Shown here piece after piece: positions 45,836 through 54,534 of a DNA stretch of 57,791 nt. The stretch comes from an uncultured Alphaproteobacteria bacterium (GTDB lineage Bacteria > Pseudomonadota > Alphaproteobacteria > Micavibrionales > Micavibrionaceae): positions 1-57,791 of the forward strand of contig CAMLJM010000020.1 of NCBI GenBank assembly GCA_946480475.1, read 5' to 3'. The notes beneath the pieces were generated by a model, which searched no databases, was not told where the DNA came from, and saw nothing but the letters and a program-made list of their open reading frames with translations. Each line of letters begins with the position of its first letter. Position 1 is the first letter of the stretch. A program made the translations under genes and the position numbers.

Positions 45836-47250
45836 GGTGAGGCTTTGGCCATAGCAAGAATGGATTTGGCAAAATCTGTCAGCGTATCATCACGGGCTCC
45901 CATAATGACGACGCGATCACCCTGCTTCATTTCCGCTTTCAGGAAATCACTCATAAGATTCCGTGTAGGTAAATGCTGCGCCTTACGCCCGAGATTGACA
46001 ACATCCTGCACCAGATCGGCTGAAGAAATATCTTTCTGGACTGTCCCCCCTGCATACAGAATGTCCGGCAGTATCAGAATATCATCTGGCGCCATACCTT
46101 TGGCAAAAGCTTCTGTGATTTCCTTACGCATCATCTTCATGGGCCCAAACCCATGCGGCTGGAACACGATTAAAAGCCTGCCCGGGGATTGACGCAGCGC
46201 CGCCAATGATGCCGCCACTTTATCGGGGTTGTGCGCGAAATCATCAATAACCGTGACACCACCCTCATGCCCGATAAATTCCAGACGACGTTTGACACCT
46301 TTGAAAATTTCCAAGGCTTCCGCTGAATCTTCCAAAGCCACACCTGCCATCTTGGCAGCCCCCATAGCGGCCAGAGCATTCTCAATATTATGACGGCCAA
46401 TGACCTTTAAATTCACATCAACGGCTTCACCGGCATCATTATCCAGTACGCGGAAAGATGAGCCAAAGCTGGTTAGGTTCACGTTATCGGCAAACAGAGT
46501 TGCTTTTTTATCTTTCAGGCTGAATGTAAAGTTCTTACGCGGATTGAGGGTATTCATCTGGCGCGCTTCAGGGTCATCCAGATTTATGACAGCCCCTTCC
46601 TGCGCTTTCGACACAAAGTTTGTAAAGAGAGGACGCAACTGATCTATGGGCTTATGATCCAGCGTGATGTTGTTCAGCACAGAAATCCAGAGATCATCTT
46701 CATATAAGGCGATGGAGCCGTCACTTTCATCAGCTTCGACAACAATCATGTTGCCGCGACCAATCATGGCGTTGCCAAGCCCCTGAGCCCCTGCATCCAA
46801 AGCATTCATCATGGCCGCACCATTGATGACTGTCGCATCCAGGCCCACATAATTCAGTATATGCCCCAGCATACCTGTTACTGTAGATTTTCCACTGGTA
46901 CCACCCACAGCAATGCCGCGTTTGGTTTGCAGCAGTGACGCCAGCACTTCTGCACGCTTCATAATCTTGATATTCTGGGATTGTGCAGCCTGTACATCAG
47001 GGATCGTAGGCTCTACAGCCGTGGATACCACCAGGATATCTACAGCGGCGTCAACGCCTGAACCATCCTGCGGATGTAATTCAACGCCCGCTTTAGCCAA
47101 TGCATTGAATTTTTCAGGAGATTGTCCCTGATCACGGCTGCGATCAGAACCTTTTACTTTGTGCCCTTCGGCCAGCAACGCAAGCGCGATAGCGCTCATG
47201 CCGCTACCACCTATCCCACAGAAGAAATAAGTCTTCGGGGTGATTGCCAT
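45826..47250 (-). CDS. Mur ligase-family protein (MurC-like, altered P-loop)
   Basis: 474 residues. The N-terminal dinucleotide-like domain has CGIGGSGMSAIALAL and VVSTAVEPTIPDVQ, as in MurC. The ATP loop is GGTSGKSTVTGM (116-127) where MurC has GTHGKTTT. EADESDGS (172-179), LNNITLDHKPID and DDFAHNPDKVAA are further family motifs; the FQPHGFGPMKMMR segment differs from MurC's FQPHRYTRT. It is thus a divergent UDP-MurNAc:amino-acid or peptide ligase, possibly of recycling (Mpl-like) type. It begins 3 bp after the lipoprotein stop and overlaps the PQ-loop gene, forming an operon. No dcw-cluster genes are near. Confidence 0.8.
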   Translation of the reverse strand: MAITPKTYFFCGIGGSGMSAIALALLAEGHKVKGSDRSRDQGQSPEKFNALAKAGVELHPQDGSGVDAAVDILVVSTAVEPTIPDVQAAQSQNIKIMKRAEVLASLLQTKRGIAVGGTSGKSTVTGMLGHILNYVGLDATVINGAAMMNALDAGAQGLGNAMIGRGNMIVVEADESDGSIALYEDDLWISVLNNITLDHKPIDQLRPLFTNFVSKAQEGAVINLDDPEARQMNTLNPRKNFTFSLKDKKATLFADNVNLTSFGSSFRVLDNDAGEAVDVNLKVIGRHNIENALAAMGAAKMAGVALEDSAEALEIFKGVKRRLEFIGHEGGVTVIDDFAHNPDKVAASLAALRQSPGRLLIVFQPHGFGPMKMMRKEITEAFAKGMAPDDILILPDILYAGGTVQKDISSADLVQDVVNLGRKAQHLPTRNLMSDFLKAEMKQGDRVVIMGARDDTLTDFAKSILAMAKASPCP

Positions 47251-47253
47251 GGA

Positions 47254-48012
47254 TTACTGTGCGCCCATGGGAACAGGGGCACCAGAAGCAGCCGGTGCGG
47301 ATGTTCCGCCAAATACCTGCGGGTTCATGGTACGAGTGAGCGCCTCAGCAGACATTCCCTTGCTGCCCGCCGGTACTGGCGGGGCCACAGGCGGCAGAGT
47401 CGACTCTATACTAACTGTAGCCGCAGGATTATCACTGCCTGCTGGCGCCAGAGGATCTTGGCTACCAAAAACAACAGCACCTTCATCATCGTTCATTTCA
47501 CGCTTTTTCAGTTGAGGCGTTTCATTACCGGCATCACGCAGCAACGCGGCCTGACCCGCGCGGAATTCTTCCATGCCTTTTAGCTGAGGATTTCTGTCGA
47601 AGAAGTTATTATAGCTCGGCTGATCATAGCCGCTGGCCTGCATGCCTTCGAAGCTGATAACGATTTTATCCGGTAATTCGTACATCGCTGCTGACAGGTG
47701 GTCCACCGGCACCCCTGTTCCTACGTTCGTTACGTTATAGAAGGTAGAGTCAGCCACTTTGGGTTCAACGATAATTGTTTTTTCACGGTTACCGGGCGCC
47801 AGGCAGCGAATGGTGTATGGATCAGGGGATTTTGTTACTTTCAGCGTTTGCGGTGGATAGAACCGGAAGCTGAACTCGTTATTCTGCATATAGCACAGCG
47901 TATTGCTTGCCCCCTGTGTTTCAATCGTTACATCCTGAATTTGACCATCAACGATGGTCGAGCAAGAAGACAGGAGCAAAGCCACAGCGGCAAAACGAAG
48001 CTGGCGGATCAT
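47254..48012 (-). CDS. Lipoprotein with Pro/Ala-rich tail
   Basis: 252 residues. The N-terminal signal MIRQLRFAAVALLLSSCST has a lipobox (LLSSC), so lipidation at Cys17 is expected. The next ~110 residues form a beta-rich domain beginning TIVDGQIQDVTIETQG with a Cys pair (TLCYMQ, IRCLAPG), seen in several small alphaproteobacterial lipoproteins. A C-terminal low-complexity part (PPVAPPVPAGS, APAASGAPVPMGAQ) may reach across the periplasm. It is three bases upstream of the MurC-like ligase and may tether or partner with it. Confidence 0.8.
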   Translation of the reverse strand: MIRQLRFAAVALLLSSCSTIVDGQIQDVTIETQGASNTLCYMQNNEFSFRFYPPQTLKVTKSPDPYTIRCLAPGNREKTIIVEPKVADSTFYNVTNVGTGVPVDHLSAAMYELPDKIVISFEGMQASGYDQPSYNNFFDRNPQLKGMEEFRAGQAALLRDAGNETPQLKKREMNDDEGAVVFGSQDPLAPAGSDNPAATVSIESTLPPVAPPVPAGSKGMSAEALTRTMNPQVFGGTSAPAASGAPVPMGAQ

Positions 48013-48120
48013 AAAAGTATTCCCGGATGTATTATGAGGGCCAAAAAGCCCGGTGAATCAAACCCTTTACAGATTAACGGTTATTCTGGCCCGAGACAAC
48101 GACCTGCCTTATTCGTTTTA

Positions 48121-48151
48121 TTGACATAACAATTGCTTTTCCCTGTATGAC
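48121..48151 (+). promoter_or_regulatory. Candidate promoter for the 48235 gene
   Basis: A consensus TTGACA lies at 48121-48126 and TATGAC at 48146-48151. The 19-bp spacer is long, so the call is weak. A start codon follows 84 bp later. Confidence 0.35.
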
Positions 48152-48234
48152 TAAAGCCGCTATTTGCAAAGATTCATACTCCCTGTAGATTTCTGCTGGG
48201 GTATTTTTATATCTGCACTCGATGGAGAAAAAGA

Positions 48235-48690
48235 ATGTTCAATAATCCGATGACATCCGATTACGTAAGAGCACGAATATCAAAATACCCGGAGACCCTG
48301 CAGAACGTATTTTGGGCCGTTAATAACCTGGCATATGATGCCTGCCATACGATTGAAGGCCCCTTAGGTGAAGGTTATTTCGGCGGCAAGCTGCCATATG
48401 ATTATAATCGTCTGGTCCAGGCTACATCCAACTCAATACGCGATATGGCACGTAATAAAAATGCCCTTGCAGGCCTGCAACTGCATCATGCATTAACAGA
48501 CGCTGCCTTATCAGATTCTGAATTGGACAAGATTATTGAGATTGCGCAACAAGAGGCACTTAAGCGGATTGATCAGTCTACCTCAGCAGACAAAAAGACA
48601 TTCACAGAGCATGGCCATCATGGCCGGCAATATATTGCCCGCAATACTGTTGAACGAGTGATGAAGGAAGTATTGCCGTTAAATCCTTAA
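48235..48690 (+). CDS. Hypothetical helical protein, 151 residues
   Basis: Not recognised. A soluble, mostly helical protein with a glycine-rich centre (IEGPLGEGYFGGKLPYDYNR), a helix ELDKIIEIAQQEALKRI and a histidine-rich loop (EHGHHGRQYIAR). No signal peptide or membrane helix. GGAGAAAAAG lies before the ATG. It stands alone between the divergent lipoprotein operon and the convergent clpB, whose end it overlaps by four bases. Confidence 0.65.
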   Translation: MFNNPMTSDYVRARISKYPETLQNVFWAVNNLAYDACHTIEGPLGEGYFGGKLPYDYNRLVQATSNSIRDMARNKNALAGLQLHHALTDAALSDSELDKIIEIAQQEALKRIDQSTSADKKTFTEHGHHGRQYIARNTVERVMKEVLPLNP

Positions 48691-51293
48691 GCGGCAACCT
48701 TGCCCGCTGTCGGCTTACCAATCTTGAAATCTAGATCGTCGCCTTTTACGCCCACGCTGACTGTGGCGCCATCAGCAATGCCACCCTCAAGGATCAACTG
48801 CGCCAGCTTGTTCTGGAGATATGTCTGTATCACACGTTTCAGCGGTCTTGCCCCATAGATAGGATCATAACCCTTATCTGCCAGCCACTTTTTGGCGTCA
48901 TCATTGAGCGTCAGTGTAATGCGGCGATCTGCCAGCAATTTGCGCAAATGACCCAGTTGGATATCAACAATACCCGACATCTGTTCACGGCCCAGACGGC
49001 GGAACAGAAGAATTTCATCCAAACGGTTGATGAGTTCCGGACGGAAGTTTTTACGCACCTCCCCCATGACCAGATCGCGGACTGATTCCACATCGGCTCC
49101 TTCCGGCATATTCGCCAGATGTTCGGCCCCCATGTTGGAGGTGAGGATCAGCACCGTATTGGTAAAATCAACCGTACGGCCCTGGCCATCCGTCAGGCGG
49201 CCATCATCCAGCACCTGCAACAGGACGTTAAAGACATCTTTGTGTGCCTTCTCGACTTCATCGAACAGGACAACCTGATAAGGACGACGACGGACAGCTT
49301 CGGTCAGCACGCCCCCTTCTTCATAGCCCACATAGCCCGGAGGGGCTCCGATCAGGCGCGCCACAGAATGTTGCTCCATGAATTCAGACATATCGATACG
49401 CACCAGCGCGGTGTCATCATCAAACAGGAATTCTGCCAGCGCTTTGGTTAGTTCTGTCTTCCCCACACCTGTAGGACCGAGGAACAGGAATGAGCCTATT
49501 GGACGATGGGGATCCTGCAATCCGGCGCGGGCACGACGCACGGCATTTGAAACCGCCTTCACCGCCGCATCCTGGCCCACGACACGCTGGCCGATCTTCT
49601 GCTCCATAGAAAGCAACTTCTCACGCTCGCCCGCCAGCATCTTATCGACCGGAATGCCCGTCCACTTGCTGACGACAGCAGCAATATCGTCTTCGGTCAC
49701 TTCCTCATTAATCAGATTACGTTCGGTTGTCGTCTGGGATGCACGCTCAAGTCCGCGCTCCAACTCAGGGATAGTCCCGTATTTAATTTCACCGGCTTTC
49801 GCCCAGTCTCCCGCGCGCTCGGCCTGATCGAGTTCAATACGCGCCTTTTCAAGCTCCTCTTTGAACTTCTGGCCAGCCGATAGCTTTTCTTTCTCTGATT
49901 GCCAAATTTTTGTTAGATCAGAAGATTTTGACTCAAGTTCTTTAAGTTCTTTCTCAAGTTTCTCGAGACGCTCTTTTGACCCGCGATCGCTTTCCTTCTT
50001 GAGTGCCTCGCGTTCAATTTTCAACTGCACGATACGACGGTCGTATTCATCAATCTGTTCAGGCTTGCTGTCCACCTGCATGCGCAGACGGCTGGAGGCC
50101 TCATCGATCAGATCGATGGCCTTATCAGGCAGGAAGCGATCAGTGATGTAACGGTTGGACAGTGTTGCAGCACTCACAATCGCGGCATCTGTGATCCGTA
50201 CACCATGGTGAACTTCGTATTTTTCCTTTAATCCCCGCAGGATAGATATCGTATCTTCAACTGTCGGTTCTGACACGAAAACGGGCTGGAAGCGCCGTGC
50301 CAATGCCGCATCTTTCTCAATATACTTTCGGTACTCTTCCAGCGTCGTGGCGCCCACCATATGCAGCTCGCCCCGGGACAAAGCAGGCTTCAGCATGTTG
50401 GAAGCATCCATCGCCCCGTCTGCCTTACCGGCACCCACAAGCGTATGAAGCTCATCCAGGAAGATGACAATCTCACCCGCATGGGCACGAATTTCGTCCA
50501 TAACAGCCTTCAGGCGCTCTTCGAATTCACCCCTGAATTTGGCACCCGCTACCATAGCGCTCAGGTCCAACGCCATCAGGCGCTTCCCCTGCAAGCTTTC
50601 CGGGACGTCGCCATTGATGATCCTCAGGGCCAACCCCTCCGCAATGGCAGTTTTACCCACGCCCGGCTCCCCGATCAGGACCGGGTTATTTTTGGTCCGG
50701 CGGGATAACACCTGGACGGTACGGCGAATTTCCTCATCCCGACCGATAACCGGATCCAGCTTGCCGTCACGGGCCGCCTCGGTCAGATCGCGGGCATATT
50801 TGCTTAAAGCATCAAATTGGCCTTCAGCAGTCGCAGAGTCAGCCGTACGCCCTTTACGGCGCTTGTTCACCGCCTCATTCAGGGTTTGCGGGGTTACATT
50901 GGCATCTGTCAGAATTTCTTCGACGTGGCTACCACGAAGCAATGTCATCGCCTGCAGGATACGATCACCTGAAACGAATTTATCACCTGATTTTTCAGCT
51001 AATATCAATGCGCTATCAAGCATTTTTGCTAAATCAGTTGAAATACGAAGGCCGCCAGCTCCGGGGCCGGTTACGACCGGAATTTTGGCTATTGCCTCGT
51101 CGGTTTTGCGGGCCGCCTTGTTAGGATCACCACCAGCTTCGCGGATTAGCTTCTGGATTAATTGCTCATCATCGTCCAGCATCACACGGAGCAAATGCTC
51201 AGGCTCCATCGACTGGTGCTTGTTTCGCATCGCCAATGTCTGCGCTTTTTGCAAATAACCCTTTGATTTTTCAGTGAATTTATCAAAATCCAT
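48687..51293 (-). CDS. clpB: ATP-dependent disaggregase ClpB
   Basis: About 868 residues from the ATG at 51293, which has AAGGGG upstream; an open frame begins at 51317. The N domain (1-150) is followed by AAA module 1 with Walker A GEPGVGKT (208-215) and [11 protein letters not shown], a coiled-coil middle domain (~410-530, with [20 protein letters not shown]) and AAA module 2 with [19 protein letters not shown] and LFDEVEKAH. With DnaK it rescues aggregated proteins after heat shock. The leader contains mutually exclusive hairpins (51319-51348) and a weak RpoH-like promoter. Confidence 0.97.
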   Translation of the reverse strand: MDFDKFTEKSKGYLQKAQTLAMRNKHQSMEPEHLLRVMLDDDEQLIQKLIREAGGDPNKAARKTDEAIAKIPVVTGPGAGGLRISTDLAKMLDSALILAEKSGDKFVSGDRILQAMTLLRGSHVEEILTDANVTPQTLNEAVNKRRKGRTADSATAEGQFDALSKYARDLTEAARDGKLDPVIGRDEEIRRTVQVLSRRTKNNPVLIGEPGVGKTAIAEGLALRIINGDVPESLQGKRLMALDLSAMVAGAKFRGEFEERLKAVMDEIRAHAGEIVIFLDELHTLVGAGKADGAMDASNMLKPALSRGELHMVGATTLEEYRKYIEKDAALARRFQPVFVSEPTVEDTISILRGLKEKYEVHHGVRITDAAIVSAATLSNRYITDRFLPDKAIDLIDEASSRLRMQVDSKPEQIDEYDRRIVQLKIEREALKKESDRGSKERLEKLEKELKELESKSSDLTKIWQSEKEKLSAGQKFKEELEKARIELDQAERAGDWAKAGEIKYGTIPELERGLERASQTTTERNLINEEVTEDDIAAVVSKWTGIPVDKMLAGEREKLLSMEQKIGQRVVGQDAAVKAVSNAVRRARAGLQDPHRPIGSFLFLGPTGVGKTELTKALAEFLFDDDTALVRIDMSEFMEQHSVARLIGAPPGYVGYEEGGVLTEAVRRRPYQVVLFDEVEKAHKDVFNVLLQVLDDGRLTDGQGRTVDFTNTVLILTSNMGAEHLANMPEGADVESVRDLVMGEVRKNFRPELINRLDEILLFRRLGREQMSGIVDIQLGHLRKLLADRRITLTLNDDAKKWLADKGYDPIYGARPLKRVIQTYLQNKLAQLILEGGIADGATVSVGVKGDDLDFKIGKPTAGKVAA

Positions 51294-51318
51294 GACAATA
51301 ACCCCTTCGGCAGGCATT

Positions 51319-51348
51319 CTTATTCTATCAGAATAACGCCAGAATAAG
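51319..51348 (-). promoter_or_regulatory. Alternative-hairpin element in the clpB leader
   Basis: On the plus strand CTTATTCT (51319-51326) can pair with AGAATAA (51330-51336) or with AGAATAAG (51341-51348). In the transcript only one pairing can form at a time. The element lies 26 nt before the clpB ATG. A role in temperature or ribosome access control is inference. Confidence 0.4.
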
Positions 51349-51385
51349 CGTTAAGATCCTGATACTATTAGCCTATACCGATCAA

Positions 51386-51411
51386 ATGATACTGCCATGA
51401 TAAAAATCAAG
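51386..51411 (-). promoter_or_regulatory. Weak RpoH-like promoter candidate for clpB
   Basis: On the minus strand CTTG, 16 bases, then TATCAT. It fits the alphaproteobacterial heat-shock CTTG-N-TAT pattern only partly. It lies just past the stop of the acetyltransferase-like gene. Confidence 0.25.
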
Positions 51412-52102
51412 GCGTCTGCTTGTGCAATCCACGAGAGGCCATAACACATAGTTGCTCCGACGGTAGCACAGGGCCGATATAAACAGATTGACGCTCCCCG
51501 CCCCGTGTCTCAACCACTTGCTTTTTGAATCCCATGGCTTCATGCACTTTAATAGCACTGGGAGAGAACGGGCCGATATAAAAGACTTTATCTACTCCAA
51601 AGGCTCGCGCCTGAGCGCTTGCCGTCTCATGGATGATAGGTCCAATTTTACCCTTAAGGGGATGCCCGGGATCAGGATCACCCTCCCTTAAATGGACTGA
51701 CAAAAACCCTCGCGAGCATTCTTTTTTATACCCGCCACGCCCCACGCCTGCCAGCCGCTCACCGTACCAAATCGCCACATTGAAAGCAGCAGGATCTTCG
51801 AAATTATAAATATTATCAATAAGATAAACATCGTCCAGACACTCTGGAACAAAGAAATACTCAGCCCAAGTACCGTAATATCTCTGATCCATATCCGGAT
51901 TTTGATCAAGAATGGGCCTCCATTGACTCTCCAGCGCCCGAACAGCCGCACTATCGATAATCGAAAGTCTTAATTGCTCCCCCAGAATAGGCTTTAAACG
52001 CACTTCGGCGGATTTCAGCGCCCCGATAACCTTATACAGATCCTTGAGCATTTCCCGCTCAACGACATCATGGCTGGCTACTTTATCAAAGGGCAAATTC
52101 AT
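51407..52102 (-). CDS. GNAT-like acetyltransferase domain protein
   Basis: 231 residues. The C-terminal half has acetyltransferase features: VAIWYGERLAGVGRGGYKK as the core strands, a helix ETASAQARAFGVDKVFYIGP and the SAIKVHEAMGFKKQ end that resembles the GNAT (A-x-x-xY-x-x-x-GF) motif. The N-terminal ~80 residues are helical and not recognised (MLKDLYKVIGALKSAEVRLKP). Substrate unknown. It lies between the DUF4167 terminator and clpB on the same strand. Confidence 0.6.
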   Translation of the reverse strand: MNLPFDKVASHDVVEREMLKDLYKVIGALKSAEVRLKPILGEQLRLSIIDSAAVRALESQWRPILDQNPDMDQRYYGTWAEYFFVPECLDDVYLIDNIYNFEDPAAFNVAIWYGERLAGVGRGGYKKECSRGFLSVHLREGDPDPGHPLKGKIGPIIHETASAQARAFGVDKVFYIGPFSPSAIKVHEAMGFKKQVVETRGGERQSVYIGPVLPSEQLCVMASRGLHKQTP

Positions 52103-52138
52103 ACGGGTATGCTAGCAGGACCGCTTTAAATTTACCTT

Positions 52139-52168
52139 AAAAACAAAGGGCGACCCAACGGATCGCCC
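52139..52168 (-). terminator. Rho-independent terminator after the DUF4167 gene
   Basis: On the minus strand GGGCGA and TCGCCC arms form the stem, with a partial inner GG/CC pairing, followed by TTTGTTTTT. A second stem (GTACACTA-TTTT-TAGTGTAC, 52174-52193) lies between it and the stop codon. Confidence 0.75.
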
Positions 52169-52173
52169 TGCAC

Positions 52174-52193
52174 GTACACTATTTTTAGTGTAC
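52174..52193. repeat. Inverted repeat GTACACTA-TTTT-TAGTGTAC
   Basis: Perfect 8-bp arms around TTTT, 15 bp after the DUF4167 stop. It could be a second terminator stem or a 3'-end protecting hairpin. Confidence 0.5.
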
Positions 52194-52207
52194 AATCAAT
52201 TACTTAA

Positions 52208-52633
52208 TCAAGCATCCTCAAGCTGAGATTGAACTTGGGGCGTACGTGTACCCACGATGCTGGCTGGCAGACCCAGACCATCTTCCGTAGCCACATCTGG
52301 CTGCTCTTCATCAATTCCATCCTCTTCCTCAATGGCAGAGGTTTTGTACAAATAAGCATCACTACGGCCTTCGATCAGGTCAATCCAGCCACTTGTGAGG
52401 CGCTGGTAATGCTCGGCATGCTGAAGATAGCTTTCAGCCAAAACATGGTCACCCGTGGCCTGGGCATCCTTGGCTAAAGCGGCATATTTCTCATAGATTT
52501 GAGCAGCGGTGCCGCGGATACGTACGTCCGGGCCATTGCTATCAAATACCTGCATGCGGTTGGGCTGCCCACCGCCACGGCGGCCATTATGGCCACGATT
52601 GCGAGAACGTCTTCCTGCTGCGTTGTGTCTCAT
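52208..52633 (-). CDS. DUF4167 family RNA-binding-like protein
   Basis: About 141 residues from the ATG at 52633 (AGGAAG upstream); the open frame begins at 52711. An Arg/Gly/Asn-rich basic start (MRHNAAGRRSRNRGHNGRRG) is followed by the family core FDSNGPDVRIRGTAAQIYEKY and LQHAEHYQRLTSG, then an acidic tail (EEEDGIDEEQPDV). The basic head suggests nucleic-acid contact. The family is alphaproteobacterial and normally sits after prmC, as here. A 214-bp leader with a long hairpin and a direct repeat separates it from prmC. Confidence 0.9.
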   Translation of the reverse strand: MRHNAAGRRSRNRGHNGRRGGGQPNRMQVFDSNGPDVRIRGTAAQIYEKYAALAKDAQATGDHVLAESYLQHAEHYQRLTSGWIDLIEGRSDAYLYKTSAIEEEDGIDEEQPDVATEDGLGLPASIVGTRTPQVQSQLEDA

Positions 52634-52666
52634 GTTTTTACTTCCTGTTTGCTCTTGGCAAAGACT

Positions 52667-52767
52667 GATTCTGTTTATTCCCAGACACGTACATCGTACC
52701 TGATTCATCACGTAAAGAACAGCTATCCCTTTGTCTGGAATGATTCTTTTTCATCCCAGACACATAC
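52667..52767. repeat. Two imperfect direct repeats, period 75 bp
   Basis: Copy 1 (52667-52692) and copy 2 (52742-52767) match at 22 of 26 positions, sharing GATTCT and CCCAGACAC. Both lie in the prmC-DUF4167 gap. Confidence 0.5.
52732..52762 (-). promoter_or_regulatory. 12-bp stem-loop in the DUF4167 leader
   Basis: On the minus strand TGTCTGGGATGA pairs with TCATTCCAGACA (one G-U) around a 7-nt loop. No T-run follows, so it is not a classical terminator. It lies about 100 nt before the DUF4167 ATG. Confidence 0.45.
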
Positions 52768-52846
52768 CGGTACGGAACCCGTCGTGAATGTGATGACTGT
52801 ATCGCCCCGAATCCGCCACGATCAAGCAGCGCAAGAGGGAAAAAAT

Positions 52847-53701
52847 TTACTTATCCCCATGACCAATTTCTACAACCCGCAGAATCCCTGCATAATCCGC
52901 CCCGATTCGCCTTACGTTAAAGCCAGATTCTTCCACGAGTCGCACCAAATCCCGGTCTTGATTTTGCCCTATTTCGAACAAACACAAACCTTGAGGGGAC
53001 AAAAACCTTTTAATTTGCATAACTATAATTTTATAGGCATCCAGGCCGTCCTTACCCCCTACCAACGCCAGAATCGGATCATGATTCCTTACTTCAGGAG
53101 ATAAAGATTCGATGTCAGATTCGGGAATGTAAGGGGGATTGGAAACAATCAGGTCAAATAAACCATCTGATTCTGAAAGCGAATCTGTCCAGTTGCCGAT
53201 CTGGAACGTGGCACGGCCAGAAAGTCCATTATTTTCCATGTTTTCACGTGAAACATCCACAGCTCCGGGATTTATATCAATCCCCACACCAGTAGCCTCG
53301 GGAAATTCTTTTAAAAGCGCCAGTAAAAGGCATCCCGTTCCCGTTCCCAGGTCCAGAATACGCCGCGGAGGACGATCTTTCATGGATTCGACAGCCATTT
53401 CGACCAGGCGCTCGGTATCTGGACGTGGATCTAACGTATCGGGCGTCACCTTGAATGGCATATCCCAGAACTCACGGAAACCAAGAATACGACTTACAGG
53501 TTCCCCCGCTAAGCGGCGCTCAATAGCTTTATCGAGATTATCTAGCTGTAAAGCGGTTGGATCACCCTGCCCGGTGATCAAGTCAGCATCTGTCAGATTA
53601 AGGAAGTGGCGAACAAGTATGCGCGCATCGAGATCGGGAGTATCCAGACCACTGGCTGCAAATCGTACCCGTAACTGCTTAAGAATATCCCTGACATTCA
53701 T
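52847..53701 (-). CDS. prmC: Release factor glutamine N5-methyltransferase
   Basis: 284 residues. The enzyme methylates the Gln of the GGQ motif in RF1 and RF2. An N-terminal helical domain (MNVRDILKQLRVRF to TDADLITG, ~1-85) is followed by the SAM domain: ILDLGTGTGCLLLALL (115-130), GIDINPGAVDV and the active-site NPPY at 188-191 (SNPPYIPESD). The methylation target RF1 is encoded by prfA just downstream, but here the genes are separated by a plus-strand orphan gene. The start ATG is at 53701. Confidence 0.96.
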   Translation of the reverse strand: MNVRDILKQLRVRFAASGLDTPDLDARILVRHFLNLTDADLITGQGDPTALQLDNLDKAIERRLAGEPVSRILGFREFWDMPFKVTPDTLDPRPDTERLVEMAVESMKDRPPRRILDLGTGTGCLLLALLKEFPEATGVGIDINPGAVDVSRENMENNGLSGRATFQIGNWTDSLSESDGLFDLIVSNPPYIPESDIESLSPEVRNHDPILALVGGKDGLDAYKIIVMQIKRFLSPQGLCLFEIGQNQDRDLVRLVEESGFNVRRIGADYAGILRVVEIGHGDK

Positions 53702-53921
53702 GCCCCTTAGTTAAATCAGGCACCGCCAAATCTCAAGAAAACAATCACCTAAGTATCCTTCCCTTACATCAAGGCAGAAATTGCAGATCACGTTATGTGT
53801 TCTGAAAAACCGAAACGTCGAGTTTCGTTAAATACACTAAAGCACTGGCCAAACTTGATTTTTTCAGGGACAATTCAAAAAACTAAAGACTAAAAAATAC
53901 AAAAACAGGGAAGTAACCTAC
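53702..53921. other. Divergent gap between prmC and the orphan gene
   Basis: Non-coding and A/T-rich. It holds a CGAAAC-GTCGA-GTTTCG inverted repeat (53811-53827). TTGATT near 53859 is the only -35-like box seen for the plus-strand gene. Confidence 0.45.
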
Positions 53922-54530
53922 ATGGCCACCAAGCAATACAGGGTTGTTCGTGAATCACACGAACATGACCGGTTTTTCATCAATTATCCTGAATACGGCG
54001 GATACAGGATGTATGTCGTGGAGGCTCCGAATACGAGCGGCTACGGATATGCCGCCCGTAACCATCAATACCTGGTCACACGCGAAGGCTTCTTGCCCGG
54101 CCAAACAGTACTGATAGATGAAGGTACCGAACTTTTGCCGGTACGTGATAACTCCAGCATTCATCTGGGTGGTAATAAAGTTTTTGTATATCGGCCAGAA
54201 CGTCACTTGGATGAGGATTTTGAAATCGTCTCTTTTGCCACTGACGGAGACGCCATCGAAAAATTTGGTCATCGTGATCTCAGCCGTAAAGATTATAACC
54301 TGTATAATGCCAAGCGTGCGGGTAGTAACGGTTATAATGATGTCCTGGTCAGGATTTTTACCAAATCCAGCTACGCTAAAGGCATGCGCATACCTGTGAA
54401 CGAGACCGTAGGTTTGACATTAAGGTCGAGCCTTGAGAAACCTCACTATATGCATGATACAGAGTCTAAGGCTTATATTGATAGGCTGTGGCGTGCCGTT
54501 AGAAGTTCATGTGGCGCGCTAACGCCTTAA
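53922..54530 (+). CDS. Hypothetical protein between prmC and prfA
   Basis: 202 residues, not recognised. It starts MATKQYRVVRESHEHDRFF and is rich in Tyr, Gly and Arg, with many short charged turns, suggesting a soluble beta-rich fold. No signal peptide. The unusual part is position and strand: it sits on the plus strand between prmC and prfA, which are usually neighbours in one operon. Its end lies four bases from the prfA stop. The open frame is long and intact, so it is probably real. Confidence 0.65.
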   Translation: MATKQYRVVRESHEHDRFFINYPEYGGYRMYVVEAPNTSGYGYAARNHQYLVTREGFLPGQTVLIDEGTELLPVRDNSSIHLGGNKVFVYRPERHLDEDFEIVSFATDGDAIEKFGHRDLSRKDYNLYNAKRAGSNGYNDVLVRIFTKSSYAKGMRIPVNETVGLTLRSSLEKPHYMHDTESKAYIDRLWRAVRSSCGALTP

Positions 54531-54534
54531 TCCC

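Noticed and set aside
48235..48690. Possible toxin-antitoxin or immunity gene next to clpB
   Set aside because: No partner gene, no typical fold features and no overlap pattern of such pairs.
50464..51258. Open frame of 264 codons on the plus strand inside clpB
   Set aside because: It is a frame shadow of the conserved ClpB sequence, with Ser/Arg-rich composition and no ribosome site.
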